Assembly (NCBI GenBank): GCA_040754395.1
Contig: JBFMCL010000011.1
Location: 1 to 64,000 of the forward strand
Direction: 5' to 3'
DNA from: Nitrospirota bacterium
GTDB lineage: Bacteria > Nitrospirota > Thermodesulfovibrionia > Thermodesulfovibrionales > SM23-35
Length of the DNA stretch: 64,000 nucleotides
The position numbers and the translations under genes are program-made. Position 1 is the stretch's first letter; each line of letters begins with the position of its first letter. Shown here one piece after another: positions 33,043 to 41,299 of this stretch. The notes beneath the pieces are model-generated. The model ran no database searches. It saw only the letters and a list, made by a program, of their open reading frames with translations, and was not told the origin of the DNA.

Positions 33043-34327
33043 ACACGGAATAAAAATAGATACCGTCAACACGGGAAGCCCTGCTGAACTGTCCGGCCTT
33101 CTCCCTGAAGATGTGCTTCTCACCGTAAACGGAATGCAGATGAGGGATCCGATCGACTTCATGTTCAACAGTGCATCGCACGATATCAACATCACGTTCA
33201 GGCGTGGAGGAAAAACGCTCGAAACCCGGATCTCAAGGGAAGGCAGCAACGAATTGGGCATATGCTTCAAGCCGTTCAAGATAGCAACCTGCAGAAACAA
33301 CTGCATATTCTGTTTCGTAAAACAGCTTCCGCGGGGTCTCAGAAAGACATTATACGTAAAAGACGAGGATTACCGGATGTCTTTCCTCTATGGCAATTAT
33401 ATCACCCTCACGAACCTCTCCAGGGAAGACAAAAAGCGTATTGTCGACCAGAGACTAAGCCCCCTTTACATTTCCGTGCATTCAACAAACAGGTCGGTAA
33501 GAAGCAAGCTGCTGGGCAATACAAAGGCCCCTGACATCCTGAAGGAACTGAAATTCCTGACAGAAAACAAGCTGCGTCTCAACGTGCAGATCGTCCTGTG
33601 TCCCGGCTATAATGACGGCAGGGAATTAAGGCAAACTCTGAGCGATCTCTACAAGTTTTATCCCTATATCCTTTCCGTTGCGGTTGTTCCTGTCGGCCTC
33701 ACGATGCACAGGAAACAGCCCGTTCAGCCTGTGCTCAGGGAAGATGCAGAAGCAGCCCTCAAGATCATTGAGTCGTTTCAGAAAAGGCTTCTCAAAAAGC
33801 ATGGCAACCCTGTCATTTACGGGGCTGATGAGCTCTACCTGAAGGCCGGACGTCCTTTTCCTCCGCTCAGGGAATACGGGGAACTGCACCAGATAGAAAA
33901 CGGCGTCGGGATGGTCCCTCTCTTTCTGAACCAGGCAAAAAAACTGAAAATATCCAGACCGTTGCCTCCCAAAAAGAGATTTCTCACTTTCACCGGAATT
34001 TCGTTCTATCCCTTTCTGAAAAAACTCACTGAGAGGCTCTCCGAAAAAGAAGACTTTTCGATCGAGGTTTTGCCGGTCGAGAACAATTTCTTCGGCTCAT
34101 CCGTCACCGTCGCAGGCCTTCTGACAGGCAGAGATGTGATCAAAGCAGTACTGGACCATACGGGACCCGGTGAGATAATCCTGATTCCTGACGTCGTCCT
34201 GAACGGAGAAGGCAGGTTTCTCGATGAGGTGACGCTTGAGGATATTCAGGAGGCGCTCCACATCCCTGCAAAAAAAATCAGTTCGACTCCCGAAGGTCTT
34301 GTCAGAGGCATTGCAGAGGCAGCATAA
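33032..34327 (+). CDS. DUF512 protein: PDZ plus radical-SAM-like domain
   Basis: The 431-residue protein opens with a PDZ-like domain (about 5-65: IKIDTVNTGSPAELSGLLPEDVLLTVNG). It continues with a CRNNCIFC cluster motif (Cx3Cx2C) at about residue 88 and the DUF512 C-terminal half (ITLTNLSREDKKRI, ISVHSTNRSVR, VVPVGLT). The family is widespread in anaerobes and considered a putative radical SAM/Fe-S enzyme of unknown reaction. It overlaps pgsA by 11 bases. Confidence 0.9.
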   Translation: MQAEHGIKIDTVNTGSPAELSGLLPEDVLLTVNGMQMRDPIDFMFNSASHDINITFRRGGKTLETRISREGSNELGICFKPFKIATCRNNCIFCFVKQLPRGLRKTLYVKDEDYRMSFLYGNYITLTNLSREDKKRIVDQRLSPLYISVHSTNRSVRSKLLGNTKAPDILKELKFLTENKLRLNVQIVLCPGYNDGRELRQTLSDLYKFYPYILSVAVVPVGLTMHRKQPVQPVLREDAEAALKIIESFQKRLLKKHGNPVIYGADELYLKAGRPFPPLREYGELHQIENGVGMVPLFLNQAKKLKISRPLPPKKRFLTFTGISFYPFLKKLTERLSEKEDFSIEVLPVENNFFGSSVTVAGLLTGRDVIKAVLDHTGPGEIILIPDVVLNGEGRFLDEVTLEDIQEALHIPAKKISSTPEGLVRGIAEAA

Positions 34328-34460
34328 AAACAATGCTCATCGCCCTGCAGGCTGCCGGACATCCCTCTGATTTGCAGCGAAAAAGTCCTTGACAAAGACC
34401 CCTTTTTTTGATAAATATTTACTACAGAGTAATAATATGTTTAATTAGTAAGACATATAT

Positions 34461-34712
34461 ATGGAAAAAAGTGACACCGGGAGGAAACCGAGAAAAAAGA
34501 AGGAGTTCAGGTATGCCACTTCCTTCACAATGAGGATTGATTCATTTACCCTTGAGATGCTTGACAGAATGGCATATGACGAGGACAAGATGAGACCTGA
34601 GATTATCCGTTCTGGTGTCAAGTTTCTTTTTATTAAAAAATACGGGCAGAAGGAGATTGACAAGCTGAGGCAGAAGCACAGAAAAGACTTGCCCGGCAAG
34701 GAATCACTCTAA
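34461..34712 (+). CDS. Ribbon-helix-helix (CopG-like) protein
   Basis: The 83-residue protein has a basic N-terminal tail (GRKPRKKKEFRYA) followed by a beta strand, SFTMRIDSFTLEML, and two helices ending GVKFLF, the pattern of ribbon-helix-helix DNA-binding domains. It probably acts as a dimeric repressor; no partner toxin is adjacent. An AT-rich promoter-like stretch lies upstream (34380-34455), while the ribosome binding site is weak. Confidence 0.65.
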   Translation: MEKSDTGRKPRKKKEFRYATSFTMRIDSFTLEMLDRMAYDEDKMRPEIIRSGVKFLFIKKYGQKEIDKLRQKHRKDLPGKESL

Positions 34713-34793
34713 CATGACAACGAAAACCGATATTCTTCGATACCGCTGCACGTGTGACATTGACAGACAACCATGGGAATGATAGTATTTACA

Positions 34794-35501
34794 ATGAAAT
34801 ATTTTTTTGCATTGTTGGCCGTTTTCTTTCTGCTTGCCGCTCCTGCTTATGCTGACATTTACAAATATACGGATGAAAACGGCGTAATATGTTACACCGA
34901 TACTCCGCTTGGTAAAAAGGCTGACAGACTCCTGAAGGAAAAGTCCGTCGCCCCCCTTGAGGCAAAAAAAGGTTCCTCAAAACGTTCAGGAGATGTCACG
35001 GACTATCACAGCATCGTTTACGACAAGGCCTCGGTGTATGATATTGACCCTTCTCTGATCAAAGCGGTCATTAAGACGGAATCAAACTGGAACAGCAGGG
35101 CGATATCAAGGAAAGGCGCAATCGGGCTCATGCAACTTATGCCCGGCACGGCAGTTGATATGAACGTGAGGAACCCTTTCGATCCGGAGGAAAATATCGA
35201 GGGTGGCACGAGATACCTGAGATACCTTCTTGAACGCTTTAACGGAGACCTCACGCTTGCCCTTGCAGCATACAATGCAGGGCCGAAGACCGTCGAAAAA
35301 TTCGGGTATGTGCCGCCGATTACGGAAACCCGCCAGTATGTAAATAAGGTGCTTTCCCTTTACAACGGAAAGATGACCTATCCCGCTGCAGCCGTCGACA
35401 AACAGAAACCCATCGAACGAATCTATAAAATTGTCATGGAAGACGGCACTGTACTCTTCACTAATTCCTCTCTTGTCTCGAACAGACCTGTCAGGTTTTA
35501 A
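34794..35501 (+). CDS. Lytic transglycosylase with DUF4124 start
   Basis: This secreted protein of about 235 residues has a signal peptide (KYFFALLAVFFLLAAPAYA), a short DUF4124 domain (IYKYTDENGVICYTDTP) and a C-terminal SLT domain with catalytic Glu in VIKTESNWNSRAISRKGAIGLMQLMPGTA and AYNAGPKTV. It cleaves peptidoglycan glycan strands to give 1,6-anhydro ends in the periplasm. A second partial DUF4124-like strand (YKIVMEDGTVLFTNS) ends it. It abuts nadA without a gap. Confidence 0.92.
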   Translation: MKYFFALLAVFFLLAAPAYADIYKYTDENGVICYTDTPLGKKADRLLKEKSVAPLEAKKGSSKRSGDVTDYHSIVYDKASVYDIDPSLIKAVIKTESNWNSRAISRKGAIGLMQLMPGTAVDMNVRNPFDPEENIEGGTRYLRYLLERFNGDLTLALAAYNAGPKTVEKFGYVPPITETRQYVNKVLSLYNGKMTYPAAAVDKQKPIERIYKIVMEDGTVLFTNSSLVSNRPVRF

Positions 35502-36488
35502 ATGACTCCTGAAGAATCCCGTATCCGGGAAGAAATTCTTGCATGGAAGACCCGGAGACGGGCAATTATTCTCGCCCACAATTATCAGAGGGACGAGGTT
35601 CAGGAAGTTGCCGATTTCACCGGTGACTCTCTCGAGCTTTCGAGAACCGCTTCGTCGATGGATTGCGATGTGATCGTCTTTGCGGGCGTCAATTTCATGG
35701 CAGAGAGCGCCTCGATCCTCTGTCCTGACAAAACAGTGCTTCTTACCGAGATTGATGCAGGTTGCCCGATGGCTGACATGATCCATGTGGATACCCCGAG
35801 ATGGGAGAGAAAAAGCTTTCCCGGCTTCAAAACTCCGCCCCCCTACCTGTATCCGACATCGTTCACCCTACGTGACATGAAGGCGCAGAATCCCGGCGTC
35901 CCTGTTGTCGCCTATGTCAATACGACCGCCGACGTGAAGGCTGAAAGCGATATCTGCTGCACTTCCGCAAATATCGTAAAAGTCATAGAATCCATTCCCG
36001 ATGATACTGTGATATCCGTCCCTGACAGAAACCTGTCGATGTGGGCCCAGAAAAATACAAAAAAGCGGGTCATCTCATGGGACGGGTTCTGCCATGTACA
36101 CGAAAGGGTGACCCGTGACGATGTGACAAAGGCAAGAAAGGATCACCCGGCGGCACTTCTTATGGCACATCCGGAATGCAGGCTGGATGTGCTGGATTTG
36201 GCTGACCATGTGACCAGCACGTCCGGCATGCTGAGGTTTGCCAAAGCGTCTTCTGCAAAGGAGTTCATCGTCGGAACGGAGATAGGTCTCATGCACAGAT
36301 TGCGGAAAGAAAATCCTGACAAGGTCTTTTATCCGCTGAGGAAGGACATGATCTGTCCTAACATGAAGCTCACCACGCTGCACAGCGTGCTCAGGGCCCT
36401 GAAGGAGAACGCGTACGTGATTAAAGTCCCCGAAGAGATACGGATACCCGCAAAAAAGGCCCTGGACAGGATGCTTTCAATCCCGTAG
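35502..36488 (+). CDS. nadA: Quinolinate synthase
   Basis: The 328-residue protein has the NadA triplicated fold and the three Fe-S cysteines: VIFAGVNFMAE precedes the first (SILCPDK), followed by DICCTSANIVKV and MICPNMK. Substrate-contact motifs AHNYQRDEVQEVADFTGDSLELS and AHPEC are also present. It condenses iminoaspartate with dihydroxyacetone phosphate in NAD synthesis; the 4Fe-4S cluster is oxygen-sensitive. Its ATG follows the transglycosylase stop directly. Confidence 0.96.
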   Translation: MTPEESRIREEILAWKTRRRAIILAHNYQRDEVQEVADFTGDSLELSRTASSMDCDVIVFAGVNFMAESASILCPDKTVLLTEIDAGCPMADMIHVDTPRWERKSFPGFKTPPPYLYPTSFTLRDMKAQNPGVPVVAYVNTTADVKAESDICCTSANIVKVIESIPDDTVISVPDRNLSMWAQKNTKKRVISWDGFCHVHERVTRDDVTKARKDHPAALLMAHPECRLDVLDLADHVTSTSGMLRFAKASSAKEFIVGTEIGLMHRLRKENPDKVFYPLRKDMICPNMKLTTLHSVLRALKENAYVIKVPEEIRIPAKKALDRMLSIP

Positions 36489-36495
36489 GACATCC

Positions 36496-36873
36496 ATGGA
36501 TTTCTTTTCCAGAATCGCTGAAAGACGGATCATCGAAGCCATGCAGAACGGCGAGTTCGATAACCTTGAAGGTAAAGGGAAGCCGATACTCTTTGAGGAT
36601 GAGACATGGATTCCGGAAGACCTGAGACTGGCATACAAGTTCCTGAAAAATGCGGGTTGCATCCCCCGTGAGCTGGAAATGAGAAATGAAATCATCAATA
36701 TGTGTTCACTGATGAACACTCTCGATGATGACAAGGAACGGCTCAAAAAAATACGTGAATTGAATTTCAAGCTCCTGAAGCTGAATCTGGGCAGGAAAAG
36801 ACCTCTCAGCTTCGAAGACTTTCCTGAATACGAAGCAAAGATAACTGACAGACTGATCGAACAACAGCGGTAG
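36496..36873 (+). CDS. DUF1992 (DnaJ-like family C28-type) protein
   Basis: The 125-residue protein starts DFFSRIAERRIIEAMQNGEFDNLEGKGKPI, the hallmark of DUF1992, followed by a helical tail. It is a conserved cytoplasmic protein of unknown function, sometimes linked to J-domain chaperones. It begins 7 bases after nadA. Confidence 0.85.
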   Translation: MDFFSRIAERRIIEAMQNGEFDNLEGKGKPILFEDETWIPEDLRLAYKFLKNAGCIPRELEMRNEIINMCSLMNTLDDDKERLKKIRELNFKLLKLNLGRKRPLSFEDFPEYEAKITDRLIEQQR

Positions 36874-36908
36874 ATTCCATCATACAGTACACTCCGGAGC
36901 AGGCAGCC

Positions 36909-37172
36909 TCATTTCTTCAGATTTTTGCTGATGCAGACCCGCAGCGGGCACTGGCAGAAAAACAATCCTCCGAAATGTATCGAGAACTTGCATTCCATCG
37001 GTATGGATACCATGCAGGCCACAAAAGCGTCCAGCCCGACATCTTTTGCACTGCAGAGTTTCCTGAAGCCCGATGTATAGCAGACAAACCCCTTCGGGCA
37101 TTTCATGGTCTTCATGATATCTTCCATGTTCTTTCTGACATGCTGATCCACTTTTTTCTCTTTCTGCGGCAT
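36909..37172 (-). CDS. Cysteine-rich small protein, third gene of small-protein operon
   Basis: This 87-residue protein starts MPQKEKKVDQHVRKN and contains KCPKGFVCYTSGFRKLC, then FVACMVSIPMECKFS and FFCQCPLRVCISK, with eight or nine Cys in all. The spaced Cys suggest a metal site or redox function. I recall similar small proteins from anaerobic deltaproteobacteria but know no function. ATG 37172 is chosen because the family-like part begins there. Downstream of two further small genes on the minus strand. Confidence 0.65.
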   Translation of the reverse strand: MPQKEKKVDQHVRKNMEDIMKTMKCPKGFVCYTSGFRKLCSAKDVGLDAFVACMVSIPMECKFSIHFGGLFFCQCPLRVCISKNLKK

Positions 37173-37241
37173 CACATCAGACCCTCCAGCCCCGCAAGGA
37201 CTGGGTTCCGGGAAATGCATGCCTGGAAACGACCATCTCTC

Positions 37242-37391
37242 CTATACCCCCCTGCCCTGATGTCCGGCCCACCACTGGCCGTTCTGCTTTTTTCCGGATT
37301 TCCTGAAGATATATTTCATCACGAGCAGAAATACTACCAGGCTGATGGGGTTCATAACCAGCGCAACAAGATTCGAGAAAAAGTCGAACAT
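37242..37391 (-). CDS. 49-residue membrane protein, second gene of small-protein operon
   Basis: The frame reads MFDFFSNLVALVMNPISLV, then VFLLVMKYIFRKSGKK, and ends in a Trp/Gly-rich tail (GQWWAGHQGRGV). One long hydrophobic helix is followed by positive charges, so it should be a small inner-membrane protein with the tail inside. GGGGAG lies nine bases before the ATG, and the ATG is only 3 bases beyond the stop of the preceding gene, indicating coupling. Function unknown. Confidence 0.6.
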   Translation of the reverse strand: MFDFFSNLVALVMNPISLVVFLLVMKYIFRKSGKKQNGQWWAGHQGRGV

Positions 37392-37394
37392 CGT

Positions 37395-37634
37395 TCAGCA
37401 CTCCCCGACATGATGGACCGCATCTTCATGGAAGCTCCTGTTTCTTTCCAGATAGTCATCGAGGGTCTTCAGCATCGAAATGAGGATAGCCTTGAAAACC
37501 GTCATGACAGAAGGATCCGTAAAATACGAATATACTTTATAGTTGCCATCCGGCGTAAATCCGACGAGGGACCAGTCAGCAAAGCCGTATTTTCCCACAA
37601 TTTCGCTTATGTCATTAAGGTCAGCCTGTTTCAT
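37395..37634 (-). CDS. Hypothetical 79-residue protein, first gene of small-protein operon
   Basis: The protein begins MKQADLNDISEIVGKYGFADWSL and has a mixed alpha/beta appearance (VGFTPDGNYKVYSYFTDPSVMTVFKAILISMLKTLDDYLERN), ending in a C-terminal Cys. It is preceded by AAAAGGAGGTG, an excellent ribosome binding site, and an AT-rich promoter-like region. I do not recognise the family. Three bases later the 49-residue membrane protein begins. Confidence 0.7.
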   Translation of the reverse strand: MKQADLNDISEIVGKYGFADWSLVGFTPDGNYKVYSYFTDPSVMTVFKAILISMLKTLDDYLERNRSFHEDAVHHVGEC

Positions 37635-37922
37635 CGAAGCACCTCCTTTTCACTGCACATCCGATAATTTTAATATTTATACTATCTTAATTATATAAAT
37701 AGCATATATCATGCCAGCCTTCTTAATGAGCAAGTGACTGTCATTAAAGAATTATTTTTGTCATTCACTGCCTCTGTGGGTAAGAGATTACATAATTCGT
37801 CACAAAAAGTACTCAAATGGGGAAGAGTCTGCAGGTTCCCGAAGCACCGCTTCCAGGACATCAGCACATCCGGATTCTGTTATACTTATAATATGAAAAT
37901 CATATCAAGATGAGGAGATACA
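37635..37922. other. Divergent intergenic region, AT-rich
   Basis: This DNA separates the minus-strand small-protein operon from the plus-strand gene at 37923. It holds promoter-like AT-rich stretches (37660-37715), but I cannot assign boxes with confidence. No gene is seen. Confidence 0.5.
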
Positions 37923-38156
37923 ATGGGTGAAATCGAAAACACGGCTATGAAGATCATTCATGCCTATGAGGATTATTATCTGGATAAGGAAAAAAGGAAG
38001 ATCCTGGACAACCTGTTCGACAGGTTTCTGAGCATTGTTGATATTAACGGGCAGATGGATATATATGAAGCGACTGTTGCGCTCAGCAGGTCCCATCCAA
38101 AGGAATATGCCGAATTGCTGAAAGCATTGAAAGACGAATCTCTCATCTCTGACTGA
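37923..38156 (+). CDS. Hypothetical 77-residue helical protein
   Basis: The protein (MGEIENTAMKIIHAYEDYYL, ending DESLISD) is acidic and likely all-helical, with no signal peptide or motif I recognise. It has GATGAGGAG upstream of its ATG and an apparent stand-alone position before the B12 locus. Confidence 0.65.
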   Translation: MGEIENTAMKIIHAYEDYYLDKEKRKILDNLFDRFLSIVDINGQMDIYEATVALSRSHPKEYAELLKALKDESLISD

Positions 38157-38353
38157 TTCTGTTTTCTGACGCAGACATTTCCCAATAAACGTTGCAAGGC
38201 ACTGAATCCGCCGGATTCCTGTGCCTGATTGTCCTGCCGCACATAGTTCCCGAAAGGCCTGCAAGAAGGTTTGTCACATGCCCGTTGCAGACACCTGCAA
38301 GAATATGATATAACAATGTATTCATGTATCCTGTTGTAATGAAAGTACACGCA

Positions 38354-38534
38354 ACAGGTCATGTCTCTGCTGGCTGGAAGTCAGGGAAGAGGAGTGAGCC
38401 GGTTACGGTGATTCTCCCGCTGCCCCGCAGCCGTGAAGGGAACGAAAGCCCGGAGCAAGCCACTGTCCCGTTTTGCCGGGGTGGGAAGGCAGGCAAGTAG
38501 GTCAATGTAGTACGCCCTGAGCCGGAATACCTGT
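38354..38534 (+). ncRNA. Cobalamin riboswitch 1
   Basis: The closing stem pairs ACAGGT (38354-38359) with ACCTGT (38529-38534). Inside are the conserved blocks GCTGCCCCGCAGCCGTGAAGGGAACGAAAGCC, split here by motif, then AGCCACTG, GGGAAGGC and CCTGAGCCGGAATACC. These match the adenosylcobalamin riboswitch consensus. It precedes the btuF-like gene and should repress it when B12 is abundant; a likely expression platform lies at 38545-38615. Confidence 0.93.
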
Positions 38535-38628
38535 CCAGACCGGAAAGACTCAGAGTGAACTGTGCAGGATAATGAGTCCTGTCATAATACTCTGAATCAT
38601 CACTCTGATTTCCCGAGGGAGGAAAAGA

Positions 38629-39474
38629 ATGAGAGCCAAAATGCTCTTCTGTGTTATTGTGCTGCTCACCTGTTGCTTCCCTTTTCCCGTTCCTGTGTTT
38701 GCTGAACCGCCAAAGCGCATCGTCTCTCTTGCGCCCAATATTACCGAAATACTTTTTGCGCTTGGGCTCGGTGAACACGTCGTTGGTGTCACTGGTTTCT
38801 GTGACTATCCCGAAGCAGCCAGAAAAAAGCAGCAAGTCGGCGGAATGTCCAACCCTTCATTGGAGGGAGTCGTCTTGTTAAAACCAGATATTGCAGTTAT
38901 GACTACTGACGGCAATCCAAAAGAGTTTGAAGAGAGGTTGCACTCACTTAATATAAGGACATATGTATTTAAAGCGCGGCGGCTTTCAGAATTACCTCAG
39001 GCTATAAGAGAAATTGGTTTAGCACTTGACGCAAAAGATAATGCTCATTCCCTCGCCAGCAAGATAGAGACCGCAATCAATAGATTGAAAACCAAGAGGC
39101 AGGAGACAAGCATTATCAAGTCACAGAGAAAAAAGATCCTCTTCATCATCTGGCCTGAGCCGTTGATAGTTGCAGGACCTGGTACCGTCATGGACGATGC
39201 AATTATTCTTCTCGGCAATGAAAACATAGCATCGAAAGCAAAGACCTTATACCCCAAATACTCTATTGAGGAGATTATTCATCAAGCACCTGATACGATA
39301 ATTATTGGTAAGGGGCACGCAAATATGCATGAGGTTTCAGCAACACTTCTTAAGAGATTAAAAAGTGTCCCTGCTGTAAAAAACAATAAAGTTTTTTATG
39401 TAAGTGATAGTCTCTACAGACTCGGGCCAAGGGTTATCGAAGGCATTGCGGAGATAGCGGATAACCTTGAATGA
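38629..39474 (+). CDS. btuF: Periplasmic corrinoid-binding protein (BtuF-like)
   Basis: The 281-residue protein has a signal peptide (to about residue 25, ending PVPVFA) and the class III periplasmic-binding-protein fold: [54 protein letters not shown], then the second lobe from about 155. Its place after a cobalamin riboswitch points to corrinoid rather than siderophore. The btuC and btuD partners are not in the window. GAGGGAGG precedes the ATG. Confidence 0.88.
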   Translation: MRAKMLFCVIVLLTCCFPFPVPVFAEPPKRIVSLAPNITEILFALGLGEHVVGVTGFCDYPEAARKKQQVGGMSNPSLEGVVLLKPDIAVMTTDGNPKEFEERLHSLNIRTYVFKARRLSELPQAIREIGLALDAKDNAHSLASKIETAINRLKTKRQETSIIKSQRKKILFIIWPEPLIVAGPGTVMDDAIILLGNENIASKAKTLYPKYSIEEIIHQAPDTIIIGKGHANMHEVSATLLKRLKSVPAVKNNKVFYVSDSLYRLGPRVIEGIAEIADNLE

Positions 39475-39564
39475 ACAGTCCGGATAACTGATGCAGGATT
39501 CTGAAGTGTGCGCTTCCCTTATTGGAACAGTGGTGTCAGGAAAAGGAAAGAAGGAAAACATATC

Positions 39565-40358
39565 ATGAAGAAATCCTTTGTCGTCTTGCATATTGTACCG
39601 GAAAGAGTGTAAACGTGACCGGGTCTGATATTACAAAAATCCCGACATTCTTTGTGCTGGTTGGCCTTGTACAGGGGGCTATCCTGCTGACAACAGATTA
39701 TTGTGCCGGAATTGTTTTTCATCCTGATCTTGTACCAGGGATAATACTGCTTGTACATGTCGTATTAAACAGAGGGCGACAGCTCTGCGGACTTGCCGGC
39801 ACCTTTGATGCAATAGCAGCAAAAAAACAGGGTGCCCAGGATGCAGAAACACAGACTCGCCCGCTGAGACTCAGCCATTCTGTGACCGGACCTGCAGGCG
39901 TCACGGCGATAGTTTTCGCGTTGGGGCTGAAATACCTCTCCCTGCTCAACCTCACCCATTTTTTGCCTTTCACCTATTACTCTTCCCTCATCCTGCTTCC
40001 GGTAATCCCGAAATGGACAATTGTCATAAGCATGTTTTATGGAAAGCCGGCAGTACAGGATGGAATGGAAAGGAGCTTCCTGCACAGAAAAGGAGTGAAG
40101 AAGACCGCTATTTCGACCCTGATACTTGTTCTTTTATTTATCCTGCCCGGGCTGCTCTTCAGGGATTCCATGCCGGGCAATCAGCACATCTTTTTTGCTG
40201 CCCTCCTTATAACGTTGTATGGTCTGTGCCGGGTATTGGCACATTATTTTCATGCCCATTTAGGCGGACATAGAGGAGATACACTTGGTGCGACTGGTGA
40301 AATCGCAGAGATGAGCTTTTTGTTCATGGTAATTATATGGTCACGGTTATCTATTTAA
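39565..40358 (+). pseudogene. cobS: Decaying cobS (adenosylcobinamide-GDP ribazoletransferase)
   Basis: The frame with a proper ribosome binding site starts at ATG 39565 (MKKSFVVLHIVPERV) and stops after 15 codons. The rest of CobS continues in another frame (SDITKIPTFFVLVGLVQGA, later GDTLGATGEIAEMSFL). In that part the catalytic DGLADxxDA motif reads CGLAGTFDA, losing two Asp residues, and the MKDS region before TGPAGVTAIV has shrunk to LSHS. A frameshift plus active-site loss indicates a gene in decay. Translation from GTG 39615 could still give a membrane protein. It lies between btuF and cobC. Confidence 0.7.
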
Positions 40359-41017
40359 TACGGCATGGTGAGACAGAAGGTGCCGAGAAAAAACGGTACA
40401 AAGGGACGATAGATGTGCCTTTGTCGGGGCATGGTATCATGCAGATGGAACAGCTTTCGAGGTATATGGCAGGACTTTTTAAAAGCAGCACAAATTCTCA
40501 CCCTGTAACGCAGAAGCCCCGATCCGCTGACGCCGGGGAGTTCCTGAGTGCAGTGTACTGCTCTGATCTGCAGCGGTCGATAAGGAGCGCCGAGATTATT
40601 GCAGGGCCTCACGCCCTCCGTCCTGTTCTTGTTCCGGCACTGAGAGAGAGAGACTTCGGCGTATGGGAAGGCATGTCGTTTGATGAAATTAAGGAGAAAT
40701 ACCCTGATGAATTCGATGCATGGGCAGACAATCCCCTGCAATTCAGCCCGGTGGGAGGAGAGAGTACCATTGAGGTACGTGAACGCGTAATGAATTCCCT
40801 CCAGGAAATTATTCACCGTCATCAGGGAGAACATGTCGCGGTAGTCGCCCACGGCGGGGTGAACAGGATAATCATCTGCCATTTGCTCGGAATACCGCTC
40901 GAAAACATCTTCAGGATCGAACAGGACTACAGTGCATTAAATATCTTTCAATACCATACAAACTGCCCTGTTGCACAACTCATCAACGGAACAGTGCACA
41001 GGCGGGAAAAAACGTAA
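40337..41017 (+). CDS. cobC: Alpha-ribazole-5'-phosphate phosphatase-like (histidine phosphatase)
   Basis: The 226-residue histidine phosphatase has the catalytic LIRHGETEG, RERDFGVWEG and a second His in VVAHGGVNR. In cobalamin assembly CobC dephosphorylates alpha-ribazole phosphate. The specificity is inferred from the context between a cobS remnant and two cobalamin riboswitches; phosphoglycerate mutase homologues look similar. The start overlaps the cobS end by 22 bases. An insert of about 20 residues (SSTNSHPVTQKPRSADAGE) lies before the YCSDLQRS region. Confidence 0.85.
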   Translation: MVTVIYLIRHGETEGAEKKRYKGTIDVPLSGHGIMQMEQLSRYMAGLFKSSTNSHPVTQKPRSADAGEFLSAVYCSDLQRSIRSAEIIAGPHALRPVLVPALRERDFGVWEGMSFDEIKEKYPDEFDAWADNPLQFSPVGGESTIEVRERVMNSLQEIIHRHQGEHVAVVAHGGVNRIIICHLLGIPLENIFRIEQDYSALNIFQYHTNCPVAQLINGTVHRREKT

Positions 41018-41044
41018 ATACCATATCTGCCATCGGCAGTGTCA

Positions 41045-41186
41045 GAGGTATGTGAGGGGAATCCCGTGCGAACCGGGAACTGCCCCGCAACTGTAAAGGG
41101 AACGAAAGCTCTCGGAAGCCACTGGCTATAACAGCCGGGAAGGCGGGTGAGTAGGAAGCCCTGAGTCAGGAGACCCGGAATACCTC
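41045..41186 (+). ncRNA. Cobalamin riboswitch 2
   Basis: GAGGTAT (41045-41051) pairs with ATACCTC (41180-41186) as the closing stem. Between them are GAACTGCCCCGCAACTGTAA, AAGCCACTGG, GCCGGGAAGGCGG and the conserved CCTGAGTCAGGAGACC. This is a canonical cobalamin riboswitch and controls the TonB-dependent receptor downstream. Confidence 0.95.
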
Positions 41187-41299
41187 ACAACTCCCCCTTC
41201 GAGGGAAGAGGAGGTTAATTCATGAGACACGACACATCATGAGTAAGCAGGAGATTTTGCCGGTCGTTTCACAAAAAACTACCCAAGGAGAAACAAGTC

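Noticed and set aside
39522-39614. Extended N-terminus of the cobS frame from 39522
   Set aside because: These codons have no CobS resemblance; the real start with a ribosome binding site is ATG 39565 in another frame, showing a frameshift instead.
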